A stretch of 64,000 bases of DNA. It comes from Cylindrobasidium torrendii FP15055 ss-10. Its lineage: Eukaryota; Basidiomycota; Agaricomycetes; Agaricales; Physalacriaceae. This document shows positions 1-11,983 of the stretch, one piece after another; within the stretch, counting starts at the first letter, position 1; every line of letters begins with the position of its first letter. Where the stretch lies: NCBI GenBank assembly GCA_000934385.1, contig KN880443.1, forward strand, positions 1,365-65,364. The letters are read 5' to 3'. The translations under genes were made by a program, and so were the position numbers. The notes under the pieces were generated by a model, which was not told where the DNA came from, searched no databases, and worked only from the letters and a program-made list of their open reading frames with translations.

Positions 1-187
1 ATGGCGCCTGGACGGCGCGGAAATGAACTCGAGCCTGTTCCTGGGTTGTTCACGCAGAACGCAAAATGTTCACAAACTTTTGCATGCTGCTGTAAGGCTC
101 TCATGTTACAACCTTGAGAATTTCCTCTACTCGTACATAAATTGATACTACCCTGTCCACAGTCGGTGAGTCATTCAATAAATACAT

Positions 188-978
188 TCAATACACCCCA
201 GGAAACAGCCTGTATGGGACACGCGCAGCCCACTCCTCCCAATCCTCCTTGAACGCCGCACGCATCATCTCATCTTCGCTTGCTGCGCGCACCACAGTGA
301 ACGAAAACAACGCACACATCCCAAATACCCAGAATCCGGCGAGCACTGCCCCGAATGGCGTGCCCAGGAATCCGCTCTCCCTGATCCACGTCTGCGAGCC
401 CAGCACGGTTGCTGCATGACCGAAGAATCCGACCATTCCGCCAGTGTAAGAGGGGTGCCGCACGATAGAGTATGGCCCGACCGTGACGAGGCGGTGGTCG
501 CGTTGTGTAGTAAGCTCGAAGGTGAACATCTTTCCGAGAACGTGGAAGGAATATACACGGAAAGCGTATCCTGAGATGGCGAACAGGAAGGCGATAATGA
601 AGGATGCGTTTGGTTTCGTGAATGTGGACGTTGTTGGATGCGAGGATGCGAGGTATGGCGCAGATATTTGCGCGAGTGTGCTATTGGGGTACATGGCAGA
701 GCAGATGGCTATGCACTCGATGGCGGCCAGTAGGCATTGTGCAGCCTGTAAATCCGTATCACGTCAGCAAATGCGCACGGAAGGTCAAAGAGAAACGAGC
801 ATACATCGAGAATATTTCCTATCGAGAGTACGGAACGCATACCTACTTCCCATAGGCGAGCAAACCCGGTCTTGGGAAAGTACTGCTCTTGCTTGGGGGG
901 TGCTTTGTTTGGCGGAGACATGCATCGGTGGTAGCCATAAGATGCAGCAAGAATGAAAGGTATTTTCACAAGAGACAT
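188..978 (-). CDS. Isoprenylcysteine carboxyl methyltransferase (ICMT)-like membrane protein
   Basis: Two exons joined across a 59-nt GT-AG intron at 746-804 give 243 residues, starting with MSLVKIPF at the first ATG of the frame. The C-terminal half holds the ICMT/phospholipid-methyltransferase signature: a basic stretch followed by VGPYSIVRHPSYTGG (SAM-binding region of the family), then E-D-W-E-E-W and an ending VPYRLFPGVY. Hydrophobic segments flank this motif, so the protein is probably embedded in the ER membrane. The classical enzyme methylates the prenylated C-terminal cysteine of CaaX proteins. Agaricomycetes carry several divergent ICMT-like paralogues, so I infer methyltransferase chemistry but not the substrate. 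A TATAAA box lies about 70 nt upstream of the start. Confidence 0.85.
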
Positions 979-1871
979 GTCGGTGATACGAGGGTGTAGG
1001 TAAGAGTGGGAAGGCAAGAAGTGAGAACGACAGGAATGCATGCCAGCCGTTTTATACTACCATTCTAACAGCTAGCCGCGCGTCATACCACTTGCATTCC
1101 ATACATGGCCGTGCTCAACGGGCCTGTCACGAGCCTATCAAGCCATGCATAGGACAGGAATGTAGTTAGGGAGCCCATGTATCACCTACGGCGCACGCTT
1201 AGCCTATTCTGGTGATTACCCCGACGAATCATGGCAGTGTGCGCGCTGATTACGGATCAATTTTATTATCCTTGTGCCCTGTTTGCAATGAAGCCGACGA
1301 GACTCGAGAGCATGCGAAGTCAGATTCAGTCACTCTGAAGAGATGGTGTCCCTGTAAGCACAGCGATAGCCGAAACCGTTGAGTGGGAGACCTAGATTAA
1401 GTCGCACAAACGTTAACGAGCCAGTTGCGACAAGTCAGGAAGTGTGTCCCTTACCAATCTTTTTACAAAACCAACTACCTTCCCAAACAGGGTTATACCG
1501 CATCGGTAAAACTGCAAGCACGTGTATAGCATTGAGTCTTCTACGTCCAAGCTTCAAGACTCAAGACTCAAGCTCAAGAGTCGAAATGATTTCTGAGGCA
1601 ATGCAATGCAGTGAAAATCCAGGATTTAGACTGCTCGATTTCTTGAGTGTCAGGTACCGCAAGCAGAGCATCGGGCTTACCACAGGTCGTGGGAAACAGA
1701 GTTCGGTATGAAGAACTGGCCAGTAACGAAATTCACTAGGCACTGAGGCGCAGCTTGACACATCAGTCTACGCGTTAAATAACAGTTGATTCATCCCGTC
1801 TAGGGCGGAAGGCCAGGGAAAGCACAGAAAGGCCGTAAGCCAGCCTTATGAGTCGCGTTCGGTGTTGATAG
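979..1871. other. Intergenic region between ICMT-like gene and F-box gene
   Basis: About 0.9 kb holding the ICMT-like promoter and the 3' end of the F-box gene. Short ORFs here lack family motifs and plausible splicing. The only structure I see is a small tandem of TCAAGAC near 1554-1567. Confidence 0.5.
1051..1056 (-). promoter_or_regulatory. TATA box of the ICMT-like gene
   Basis: TATAAA on the minus strand, about 73 nt upstream of the start codon at 978. Position and perfect consensus suggest a core promoter element; no transcript start is known. Confidence 0.45.
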
Positions 1872-2933
1872 TCATTCCTCGAGCTCAAGGATCTTGGCAA
1901 GGTCAGACCGAGCTGCATTCTCTGCTCGTTCCCAAATTTCGTCCCCGCGCTCCATGGGATAACCTGCATCCTCCTCCAACCTGATGTTTTCCTTGAATAT
2001 ACCAGCCGGGTTGTCGATGTACCTCCAAACGTCGACGCCAGGCTGCCGGAAGAAAAGCATGAAGCCCTCTTTTCCCAAGGCCGCGCTGCTGAGGCGCGGT
2101 CGCGGAAGTTTCCCAAAGACAGTGAAAACGACTATTAGAACGCGCAGGGTGGGTATGTCGCCAATGACCCTGCGAGCAAAGACCATGGCGTCGGCCAATG
2201 AAGTTTGCGACCCACGAGCAGGCTCCCGGAATAAGTCGTGAATCACCAGCAGATGTGTGAGTGAGGGATATCCAATGCGATTGACTGTGGCAATGGGCCA
2301 TACGCTCCTCGTTGGTACCGGTCGTATGTCGCTGCGTATTGCTAGACCCAAACGCGTTACGGTGGGCGGGATCTTGAGGGCCCGAGCGAAGTACATATGA
2401 TCGACATAAAGATGTTTGACGGTGTCTGGTATATCACGGTATATCGAGTTGTAAGTTATGTGGTCGCATGAGAGGGTGGTAATGCCAGAGCAGCGAAAAA
2501 CGATGGTCCAGAAGCTGGAAAGCGTGGCATCGTAAACCGAGGGCCGAATACTTTCGTAGATGGAGGGATGCAGTGTGAGAACCAGATTTCGAACATTTTG
2601 TGTAAAGAAATGTGGTTCTTTATGGCGACGCGTCTCGATGGTGCACGCAAATGAATGCACTTGCTCCATGCTGGAAAGCATAACAGTGTGATACAGGATA
2701 GATTCAGTCCTGGAGAGTCACAGTGAGAAGTCAGCCATTTTTCAGGAGTGAAGAGTTGCTTACCAGCTACGTGCGAACTGGGAAATACTGCCTACTTTCA
2801 GCGCACATTCAGTGCTTTCCAATGCAACAAATTGTAGAATGACGCCAATGATTTCGACCGGAAGATGGTCCATACCCATTTTTCCAAGTCTTTGCGTGGA
2901 TTCAGACGAGATGGTGGCAGAATGCCAAGGCAT
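1872..2933 (-). CDS. F-box protein (LRR-like, agaric type)
   Basis: Two exons (2764-2933 and 1872-2709) with a 54-nt intron give 335 residues. The short first exon supplies an F-box core, M-D-H-L-P-V-E-I-I-G-V-I-L-Q-F-V, followed by a typical C-A-L-K-V-G-S-I-S-Q-F-A-R-S-W segment. The rest has leucine-rich-like stretches (VRNLVLTLH, VTRLGLAIR, LTHLLVIHDL), as in the large agaricomycete F-box families. By family knowledge, the F-box binds Skp1 in SCF ubiquitin ligases and the C-terminal part selects substrates; no substrate can be inferred. The ATG at 2933 was chosen because it precedes the F-box and the splice preserves frame exactly. Confidence 0.78.
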
Positions 2934-3233
2934 GGTTAGCGGTCCGCGGCGCCGAGCGGTCCGATCGACCGGCGTGTAACAAAGGCAATACTAATAGTCA
3001 CGCATTGGTTCGACGTACATAGTGTTGTAAACTTTATGCTCAAAACCGAAATTTGAGGAATAACGTATAGAGTTGATTGCACGAGTTATATTGAAATATA
3101 AGAAAATGATGCCAAAAGCGCGTTGAATGCGAGAAGTACAGTATCGATACAGAAAGAAACATAGGCCAAGACAGCGAGCATAAAGGGGTATAGTGAGGAT
3201 TAGAGACAGCTAGACCGTTGATTGGGAGAAATC

Positions 3234-4726
3234 CTAGGTGCGTCGCTTGGAGAGACCCTGGTAATAGGTCTCCCCGTGCTCCTTCCTGCAGTGACGGTCC
3301 CTCGAAGTAGCATGTTTATACACCTTATGACAGTTGTCGCAGGTGTATCTCTTTCCCTTGTGATGACTGTCGATATGCGCTAGAGGATCGAGTTAGATGG
3401 CCTGTCGAAGACACAGGATTATTCTCTTACCTTGGCGGCGCATCGCTGTCGTGAAATCTGCATTGGGGCACCAGGGACAGATGAAAACAGCCTGATTTCT
3501 GCGGCGTTTCTGAATGGCGCTCTCCTCGCGTCCGCGATTGATGGCATGATAGGGTGCAGGCTGCTGGTGCTGGCTGGCTGTCGAGGGTGAAGGCGAGGGT
3601 GCATTGGCGAGGGATGGCATGTCATGCCGGGAGGAGGGAGGGTGGTTGTACGCAGCACCGAATATTGTATCACGTATCTGCGACGGAGAGATACCCTCAA
3701 GAGCTGAGGACGAACTACCAGTAGGTGAAACTTCCATCGAGCACGTCGCAGGTATGTCGGACAGAGTCAAACCACGAATACCGGCGTCGAAGCCAAGGCA
3801 TGGTGACTGGTCCGAGATATCGATGCTGTTGGGAATAGGTGGCGCCATGCTGTCTGGCGTGGGAGGAAAACGGGGGGAGTGATAGGGAGAACTGTATGCT
3901 GAGTTAGGCGACGATGGTCCTGGAGAGCCATAGTTGCTGCCATCGCTGTCGTCGTCTTCACGCGGACCTACAAGATATGAATGAAGATGATGAGAGGGCT
4001 TGAACCTAGCTCACTGCGCCATCGAGCCCTCTCGTTCACCGCCAGGAAGCTCGATTCGAGTAGCGACTCGGTGCTGCCACCATTGAGCGATGCACTACGG
4101 TGGCGTCCGTATGTGTCTGCAGAAGCCACACCGCCGCCATCACCGTCACATTCGACATTGAAATTGAAGTTGAAGTCGTTCAGAGTCTGCCGGTCGCCTG
4201 GCGAGAATGCGGAAAGAGAAGGGTGGTAAATACCCCCGGCGGAGGATGGTGCCCAGGGAGAAAGACTCGTTGACGAGGCTGCAGAAAACAGTATTCCAGG
4301 CTGAGGGGAGAAACCGCCAACGAAGACGTCTGCATAGTCGGGATGAGAACAATGAACACCATCAGCCAGTTGGAACGCATACCCGACGTCAACGAAGTGT
4401 GTGCATAGCCCCCAAGTTGAGCTGTCGTGCCGTCAGTGACTCCCCAGGCGCGATGGGCTCATGCAATTCACCTGGAGAGGACGACGACTCTCTAGTATGA
4501 GTCGTGTTCAAGTGCGAGAGAGCACTCGAGCTATCAATCGGCTGATGACTAGGGGTCCTGTATTCGAGTTAGTCCGCAGCCAAACGCGTTTGGACGCGCA
4601 GCATGAGGCTCACTGAGTATTGATGGGACGCAGCGATGGCCGTCCGCTGGCTGCGTGGATCGTTTCTGGATGGGTGTCGGTGCCCATGTCATGTTCGAAC
4701 AGCGAATGAGTCGGGGAGGTAGACAT
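3234..4726 (-). CDS. C2H2 zinc-finger transcription factor A
   Basis: Six exons with introns at 4558-4613, 4422-4471, 4330-4382, 3968-4014 and 3380-3430 give 411 residues. The protein is low-complexity and Ser/Pro/Asp-rich (for example SYGSPGPSSPNSAYSSPYHS-type runs) until the C-terminus, which has two fingers. The first is F-I-C-P-W-C with its histidines split across the last intron (MRRQ|AHIDSHH). The second is C-D-N-C ... H-C-R-K-E-H. A basic stretch, QKRRRN, precedes the fingers. This is the usual architecture of agaricomycete DNA-binding regulators with an N-terminal activation region; the target genes are unknown. One 39-nt exon makes the middle of the model less certain than the ends. 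Confidence 0.75.
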
Positions 4727-5529
4727 GGTGAGAGTGGGAGGTAACAAGTCAAGTCATACAGCGCGTTTTATAGACAGCAGCGCACACGCATTGAGTCTTC
4801 GAGTGCACTGCCATTGCGGTTTGATCAACCCCGCGTCGAAATAGAGGCGTAGAGTGCAGAAAATTAAGCGCCAGGACCAACTTCGAGGGTTAGCATCGTA
4901 CGCAGAGAAACGAGGACGCGGGCCTTTCATGGGTATTCGACCGCCTGGCTGGCACAGCCGCGTAGCTTAGCATCTCGAGGACAGGCGAAAACCGCGCGCC
5001 TCAAGGCGGCCACGCCACCGCTGGACGAGGAGATACACAGCTTTTCTCCAAAATCCGCTTTGCACGCCTCCATGGGTGCATCCTAAAAGAGCCGTAGAGA
5101 CAATCTGGCGATGGGAGAACGGGAATGTCAGGTTGATCGCCAAAGGGAGTGGCACCGAGTCCCGAAGGTCTTAGCTAGTCTGCCTGCCGATGCACATTTG
5201 TATAGACAGCAAGAGGCGTAGGAACAACGGAGAAGGAATAGCATACTTATTCACGCCGTTTCTATAATTGCATTGCTCTACGAATGAAAGTTTCTTCCGA
5301 TGAATTCGTCCCCCACTTTAATAGCGCGCAGACTTGGGCGCAGGCTGTGTCGACAGCCATCAGGATGGCGGTAAACTTGAGCTTATAAGTACCAATGTAT
5401 GCGATGGCACAGCGTCAACAGCTTAGAGTCCCTGGCTGTAATCGGCGAAGTAACATGTACAAGCGTGAGTTATTTGGATATAATACATAGTGGTTAGATA
5501 CGCGCAGACAGCCTGGTCCATGCACTAGT
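4727..5529. other. Intergenic region, no gene seen
   Basis: Holds the promoter of C2H2 factor A and the 3' flank of the rhamnonate dehydratase gene. ORFs here are short and lack recognisable motifs. Confidence 0.5.
4767..4772 (-). promoter_or_regulatory. TATA box of C2H2 factor A
   Basis: TATAAA on the minus strand 41-46 nt upstream of the start codon at 4726, consistent with a short 5' leader. Confidence 0.45.
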
Positions 5530-6932
5530 TTATGCCTTGGTCTCCTCAACCTTCAGTGGTCTCTCGGGGCTGGGCACCAATAAGCTGTCCCCAGGAATCA
5601 GGTTGGCCTTTGGATTCAACACCAATCCGAAGCCCGGCGCGTCCAACTCTGCCACGCTGACCTTCCCGTTCTTCGGAATGTACTCGTTCGTGAATAGGTC
5701 GCCGAAGACTGGATGCACGGACTTGCCGTCAGGCGAGTTCGCAAGGTATTCCTGGAAGGGGCAGTTTGGCTGGGAGATGACAAAATGGTAGGAATAGGGC
5801 CCGGAGGCATGCGGGACGACTGGGAGATCGTACGCGGCAGCCATGGCGGCGATCTTCAGTAGCTCGGTCATCCCGCCGACCCACATCACGTCTGGCTGCA
5901 GAATGTCGACATTGCGGCCCTCGATGAGCTTGCGGAAGCCGTATTTCGTGTACTCGTGCTGCAGAGAAGTGAGCCCAGGCTTCAAGGACGAACTAGGAAA
6001 CACTTACCTCGCCAGTTGTGAACTTGACTTGAGGAAGCGCCTGCTTGAGTTTGGCAAACCCGTCAAAGTCGTCCGGGTGAAGGACCTCTTCCCACCAGTT
6101 GATATTTAAGTCAAGGCAGGCGGTCGCAAGTTCAATGGTGTATGGGACCTATTCACTGTTAAGCCACACGAATAGAAAGTGCCAGAATGCAACGACTCAC
6201 GTTCAGTGACATCCAGCAGTCGACCATAATGGGGTAATCAGGACCGACACTCTCACGGTGCTTCCTCAAAAACTCGATATTCTTTAACAGGCCAGCTTTG
6301 CCCTCCTCTGGGCAATATGGTAATGGCACCTTGCTCCCCCAGAATCCCATCGACTTCGTCGCTGTCGGCTCAGGGCCTGTGCAGTAGAAGCTGATCTCCT
6401 CACGCATGTTGCCGCCGATGAGCTTATAGACTGGCTCTTGGCGCACCTTGCCGAGGAGGTCCCAAATAGCCAGGTCGATGACCGATATAACAGCGATGGG
6501 GAGACCTTTGCGTCCGTAGAACATCGAGGCGTTGAACATTTGGTCCCATAGCTTGTTTGTATTGCGCGGGTCGGCGCCTATGAGGAAGCGTTTGAAGTGT
6601 TGTGCGACGAGCCAGCATGCTGGGGGCCCGCCAAAGCCTGTGGCGAAGCCAACGGTGCCGTCGCTAGCCTCGATTTCGACCAGGAAAGAGCCAAGGACGT
6701 TGATACCGAACGAGGTGCGAGATTTGCGGTACTCCTCATACTTGGACATTGGTGTGGAAATAGGATTGTCAATGAGCCTGGGAGGAATAATTAGGCAATA
6801 CGGGGATGCCCAGTAGAATATGACTTGCCAGTGACCCCGCGCGACATTGTGGTAGTCGCCGCCAGAGCCGACGCCTCCGATGACAAAGGTACGGACCTCC
6901 TTGATGGTTGGGAACTGCTTTACTGACGACAT
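5530..6932 (-). CDS. L-rhamnonate dehydratase, enolase superfamily
   Basis: Four exons (6829-6932, 6201-6777, 6008-6148, 5530-5958) give 416 residues, close to the usual length. By family knowledge the enzyme converts L-rhamnonate to 2-keto-3-deoxy-L-rhamnonate (EC 4.2.1.90) in the non-phosphorylated fungal L-rhamnose pathway. The enolase-superfamily ligands are visible: Asp in IMVDCWMSLN, Glu in NWWEEVL and Glu-His in TTGEHEYT. The catalytic dyad is Asp in DILQPDVMWVGG and His in VVPHASGPY. The N-terminal capping domain has the expected IDNPISTPMSKY segment. Intron 1 appears to use a GC donor (see findings). Introns 2 and 3 are GT-AG at 6149-6200 and 5959-6007. No other rhamnose-pathway gene lies nearby. 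Confidence 0.9.
6778..6828 (-). other. Probable GC-AG intron of the rhamnonate dehydratase gene
   Basis: 51 nt beginning GCAAGT and ending CCCAG. Removing it joins TG to G and restores the conserved G-H-W-L-I-D-N-P-I-S reading. It is a multiple of three without a stop, so retention would insert 17 residues. Confidence 0.75.
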
Positions 6933-7980
6933 GCGGAGGTTCTGGAGGATGGATAATGCGGAATTCCAGACGAACCCCCTAGAGCTCTTATACGGTCGAT
7001 AATGGCAAGGCGGCCCGCCTTGCCGGCTGGAAGGATTTTTCAGTCGTTCTCATGACCTCGATGACCTGTATTTTCACGGATTGGCTGTAGGCAAAATGGA
7101 TTTTCACAATTCGGCGCTTGCGGGGGGCCGTCGATAGCGCGGGGACAGCTATCGAATATCCGGAGGCGGTCGTAGTGGCGGCTGGAGAAAAGCGATATCC
7201 TAACATGGCAACTGTGATAGCGTGATCGAGCGCATCAAAAGCGCATCACGAAGTGGACACGGCGTCTACACCGTGCTGAGTGCTGAACTAGAGTCTCGCC
7301 AAGAACCTAAATAGTCTCCATGTCCCGCTCTCTTTCCCCGCGTCCACGTGACTGAGACACGACTGCTTTGAGATCAAACTGAGATCAAACGCATCTACCG
7401 ATCCCGGGCCGGATACCTAGCCATTCACGGATTTGTCCACTGTCCACCCGCCGTTTCGGTGGGGTTATACGCATGCCAAGTTTTGCCTTGATAGTTGGCT
7501 CAACTGGAATTTAAGAACGAAATCGTGGCCAGCGACTTGTATGCATAGGTCGGATTTCGGGTGGCATTCTCAATGTATCCACCTACTGTTAATGCCAACC
7601 TCTCATCATTACTTGGAAGTCATCCACTTCATCATCGACATCTTCGAAGTAAGTACCAAACCATGCAAAGATAGGTGAGCAGCGCATATACACATATGTA
7701 ATGCACTCGACCTTTGTCTGCATAGCGCAGACTCGGACAGTGTTCAAGCGATGTGAGCGTATGGGTGTATTGCGATACATAAATAAACGATATGTAGTAT
7801 GAGTAGAGTGTGCAGAGGGGGCAATGTGTAGCCGGAAAATATGTACAACAAATCCAAACAATGTAAGCACAACAGACGAAAGGTTCAATGAGGAATGCAT
7901 ATGAAGAAGCAATGTGGACAGATGAAGATAAACCAAGGATGTAAATAAATAGGATCGATGTGATCAAGACCATACGTCCG
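6933..7980. other. Intergenic region, no gene seen
   Basis: About 1 kb between the rhamnonate dehydratase promoter and the 3' flank of C2H2 factor B. No ORF with family similarity or consistent splicing was found. The half closest to 7.8 kb is AT-rich, as expected for a 3' untranslated region. Confidence 0.5.
6987..6992 (-). promoter_or_regulatory. TATA-like box of rhamnonate dehydratase
   Basis: TATAAG on the minus strand about 55 nt upstream of the ATG at 6932. Confidence 0.35.
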
Positions 7981-9293
7981 CTATAAAGAGTAGGGCGTGG
8001 CACTGTCGCGCAACCTGCTCGCCTTCCCCGAGCCCTTGTTCTTCGCGGAAACTTTCTTGGTAATGCCACCCGAGCGAACAGCTTGATTATTGCCAGTGCG
8101 GCCCTTGGCAGAACGACTCGGCCTGTCAGTGTGGGTGCGCGTCTTGGTCTCGTGGCGATTTAGGTCGCTGGCCGTGGTGAACGACCTATCACAACCCAGT
8201 CGGCAAGCGTATTGCTTAATATGAGAATGGCAGAAATTCCAATGATCTGAAGGAACATTAGTACCACGAAGGCAGTAATAGAGGCGTAGCACATACTGAT
8301 GAGGTTGTGCCTGGCCGTTGTACTTGCATCGCAGTCTGGGTACTGGCACTTAAACCTTTTCTTGCCGTCAACGTTGACGATAACGAACTCTGCAACGCAG
8401 AGGGGGGTCGGGTGGGACGCGGGCGACGTTGGGGGTGGAGGCGATGGTGAGTCAGGCTGGGCAGGCGACGGCGATGCCTCAAGAGATGCCTCACAGATTT
8501 GCGTAGATTGCCTCCATGCCATCACTTCTGCGTGGACGTCCGTGTGTAACGACAGCAAACGGAGCTCCTCCTGAAATCCGCAGACACAGGAGTCGGCATG
8601 GTCGTACTCGAATGCCTTGGTGGCTGGGTTGTACGTTGGGAGCTGCCCGAGATGCATGCAATCCTCGAGGTCGTCGAGATATTGAAGCTGAGGGCTATCC
8701 GTCCAAGGTGTCGGCGCAGACGGCGGCGATAACACCGAAGGGCTCTCCGACGCATATCCCGGGGAAGTGTAGACATGCGCGGTCGTTGGACTAAGGGATG
8801 TCCTAATCCAGGAGGGCGGCAACGAGTTGACCTGGTGGCCGCGCCAGGACTTCGAAGGTGAAGGTGAGGTGGAATGGTTGCGTGGGAAGGGTGATGGGAT
8901 GGAGAGCAATGCAGCGGGGGATCGCAGCTCGTCATGATCGTCTGAGTCCGAATGGGTGAAGCTGAGGGCGGGGGTGGGTGGCATGGGTGACCACTGGGGC
9001 GAGTCCGTATCGTAGTGGCCGACAGTGTTCTGAGGGTCAACATAATAGTCCGGCTGGTGAACCTCATCTCCGACGGCCACGAACGATTCTCTGGCGGCCA
9101 TGCCTGTCAGCGTGTTGTGCGCCTCCAAAGCAGCCGGATAACACTGTGTGCCGTCGAATCCAGCGAGCAGTGGGCTGGCCATGGTACTATTGTCGCGGGG
9201 GATGTCTTCGAACACGAATAGACCGCTACAACGGCGGGAGCGTTGGGGAAGATGGGAGATGGTGGCCGTGGTCGTAGAGAGTGGCGAGACCAT
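7981..9293 (-). CDS. C2H2-type zinc-finger transcription factor B (degenerate spacing)
   Basis: Two exons (8297-9293 and 7981-8246) with a 50-nt intron give 420 residues from the first ATG; a second ATG at 9182 (MASPLLAG) is an equally possible start. The long N-terminal region is Ser/Pro/Asp-rich with repeated SPPP/SPSP runs. The C-terminus has two fingers with loose spacing: C-Q-Y-P-D-C ... H-N-L-I-N-H and C-R-L-G-C (three residues between cysteines) ... H-E-T-K-T-R-T-H. A basic tail (AKGRTGNN ... KKVSAKNKGSGKASR) follows. The layout matches the other Ser/Pro-rich C2H2 regulators in this window. DNA binding is inferred; finger function may be relaxed. Confidence 0.72.
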
Positions 9294-11983
9294 GCGAAGT
9301 GAATGACCGGCAAAATCTATAAATCCTCGAGATACAAACCGAAAGGCAGTGTACCGATTGTGATGGATTCTGCGTTGCGGCTCCGGGGGTCACTTGAACT
9401 TTGACCTTCCCTATCAAGCCTGCCTGGATGTTAGTACCATGCAATAACCAGGCCTGCGCATGGCGTACCGGCACTTGTAAAGCGCAAGAGATGCGCCCAG
9501 CCCAGGGCATGCGCGTATCAGCGGCATCGAGCGTGGTTGGCGCGTCGTTGGCCCAAAAAGCCCCACTTGAGGGCGTTTAGACGCGGTCGTGGCTTCGAAT
9601 CCAAACGCCCCGGGCATATCCGAAAGGCAGTCATTTGAGCCTACGAGCAAGAGTTAAGTCGTTTTCGTTCTTTGATTCTTTTCGTTTTTGCGTAGATCTC
9701 GCAAGTATTATGGAAAGCGGGGACCGTGAACGTCCGCATGCAAAGAGCGCGCGCAATGATCGCCATCGATCTTTCAGGCGGCGGCCCGAACACAGATGCC
9801 GGCGGCATCGCGTGGCGTGTACACAATCTGTTTCCCGTGTACACAAATCTATTTCCCAATGGAGTTTGGGGCACCCCGAGAAGAGTAGCAGACACGCGGA
9901 TATCCGCCAATTAACTGGACAATGCAGTACACTTCTGAAATCCCTTTGCCCACCTCCTTAGGGCATGCTGCACACACGAGGCATTCGGCTACCAGGGAGT
10001 AGTATGAGAAGCTAGCAGTCCAAGCAATCAGGCCGCTCAATTTCGTTGGCACAAACGGCTCGGCACGGACTTGTGGAGTCCTGGCACAAACTCTCCTTTG
10101 TTCTTTCAGTGTGGATAGAATCTTAACAATGCCAGAAACACCGCAAACACCGAGCTGGGGTTTCTTTCTACACGGGATACTTACACTATAGTCTATGGAA
10201 ACTAAATCCAGCACTAAGTAGCACATTCGCATCTCCCCGCGGATTTCACTGTAAACCTGAATCCATCGCGGTCTTTAAAAGTTCAGTGGATCAGAGTCTC
10301 CACGATTGGGGGTACATACAGCTATACAGCAATCGACAACCGCAGTAATCCGAATGACGTTGTATTAACGGTATTCATTCTTGACTCAACATAGCTCTCT
10401 GCGATCGAGGGCATCCAACCTTCGAATGTCAATGACCGCGGTCCAAGCCCTGCATGGGCAATATTAGGGTATGTCTTGATTCTTGGTAATGCAACCCATC
10501 ATCATAATCAACGCTAATCCGCCCGAAGCGGCCTTCAACGACGGACCTGACTAGTCGAGTGGCACAGAGATGCTTGAGTGAATCCCAAGCATAAACGTTA
10601 TCTATAATCATGGGCTGCGTATCTATAGCCATCTTGAATGATATGAGGTGCCTTAGAGCGAGGGAAGAGGTAGACATGGGAACTTCCCACGGTCCTTGTA
10701 TAAAGTAAACGGGAGACGATTTCGAGGTATATCTTCGTAGGGACAAATTACCCATGAACCACCAGCGGCAAGCCACCGTCGAAGGACTACACCGCATCAG
10801 AGTCCTTTAAACCTTGCCGGAGCGTCGTGTAATGGGGGCTTGCAAGCGACGCATCGTCAACACGAGGCTTGCGCCTTGTCGGTGCCTGAGCCACTCATAC
10901 CATTTCGGGAAATAGAGGGGCGGTGCTCTACCGACCTTTTAAACAGCCGATCGTAAATGTGGTATAGAATAGCTCTCTTTCCCGAAGAACCTCTTGGGCA
11001 GATTCGATGTTATTGGCCGATTCGTGCCGCAGCGGAAACGCGACTCCGTAGAATGGGGCATTGGACGGCGGCAATGCCTTTTCAAGAAGTAAAGGCTGTT
11101 GCTACCGCTTCCTTGGAATTCATTCCAGTCATCGTTGAGTAGTATACGGAATCGACTCCTAGTAGTAAGTTGCGAGGCGAAGGCGGTTCCGTTATAAGAG
11201 TCTAGCAGGGGCATTCGGAGATAGAACTTTAAGGAGGTGACATACGGAGAACTCTTAGAAGACTGAAAGTGTAGCGCAATGATATGCCACACTAACCTGT
11301 TGTGGTCTAGGTGTACCCGTAACTCTGTATGTGGGAAGGTGTGCAAAAGCGGGCTTCAAGTTGACAACGGAAGCTTCCGTACGAGGCCGCACCCACTCTT
11401 CTCTCTTTTAAATAACCGTCTTATGGAGCTGATATTTTATCTACAGAACCTGAGTCTCATCTGCTAGCCTGCACACTCCTGACATTTCCAAGCTCCGAAA
11501 AACATTGAGACCATTGCTTCCCGCCATTTAGCATTGCTTCTGAGAGGATCCAATTTACTCAGCACAAATTTGAGCTAAAGATACTGTCACATTCTGCATA
11601 AGTAGGATGACGACGCCAACGAAATGGAGAAAGCCCACAGCTTCAAACCCACGGCCGCACACATTGGGAATCGCGAAACTTCATGATACTCGGGCCTCAT
11701 AACAGAAGGTTCATTTAGAAAAGGGTGTGCCAGCAATGTGCGCACCTCGTGCAAAGGATGCCACTCGACAGCTAGTGGCGCTGCGGCAGTGCCAAATTCT
11801 ATGACTCGGGAGTCGGGCCGATCACGCGGCCGGAGTCGCGACCTTTCCAAAATCTGCCATAAAGCTAAGTACACTCAAATCTCTAAGCAATATAGTACTA
11901 TTTCTACTCAAATCACTGCTGCCTAGCACTGCGGCCTCCAAACACATCGTAATACTCGCTAAAACATATGTTTTTCTTCTTCC
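9294..11983. other. Gene-poor region with decayed-looking ORF fragments
   Basis: 2.7 kb without a supportable gene. Minus-strand fragments at about 10429-10797 (contains LRHLISFKMAIDTQPMI) and 10939-11346 have a protein-like composition and faintly resemble agaric F-box/LRR proteins. They have no consistent start, splice sites or full domain. They may be relics of duplicated genes or chance ORFs. Confidence 0.35.

Noticed and set aside
1..187. Possible gene end at the window start (ATGGCGCC...)
   Set aside because: Only 187 bases with no recognisable coding continuation.
483..956. 157-codon plus-strand ORF
   Set aside because: Antisense to both exons of the ICMT-like gene, with no motif.
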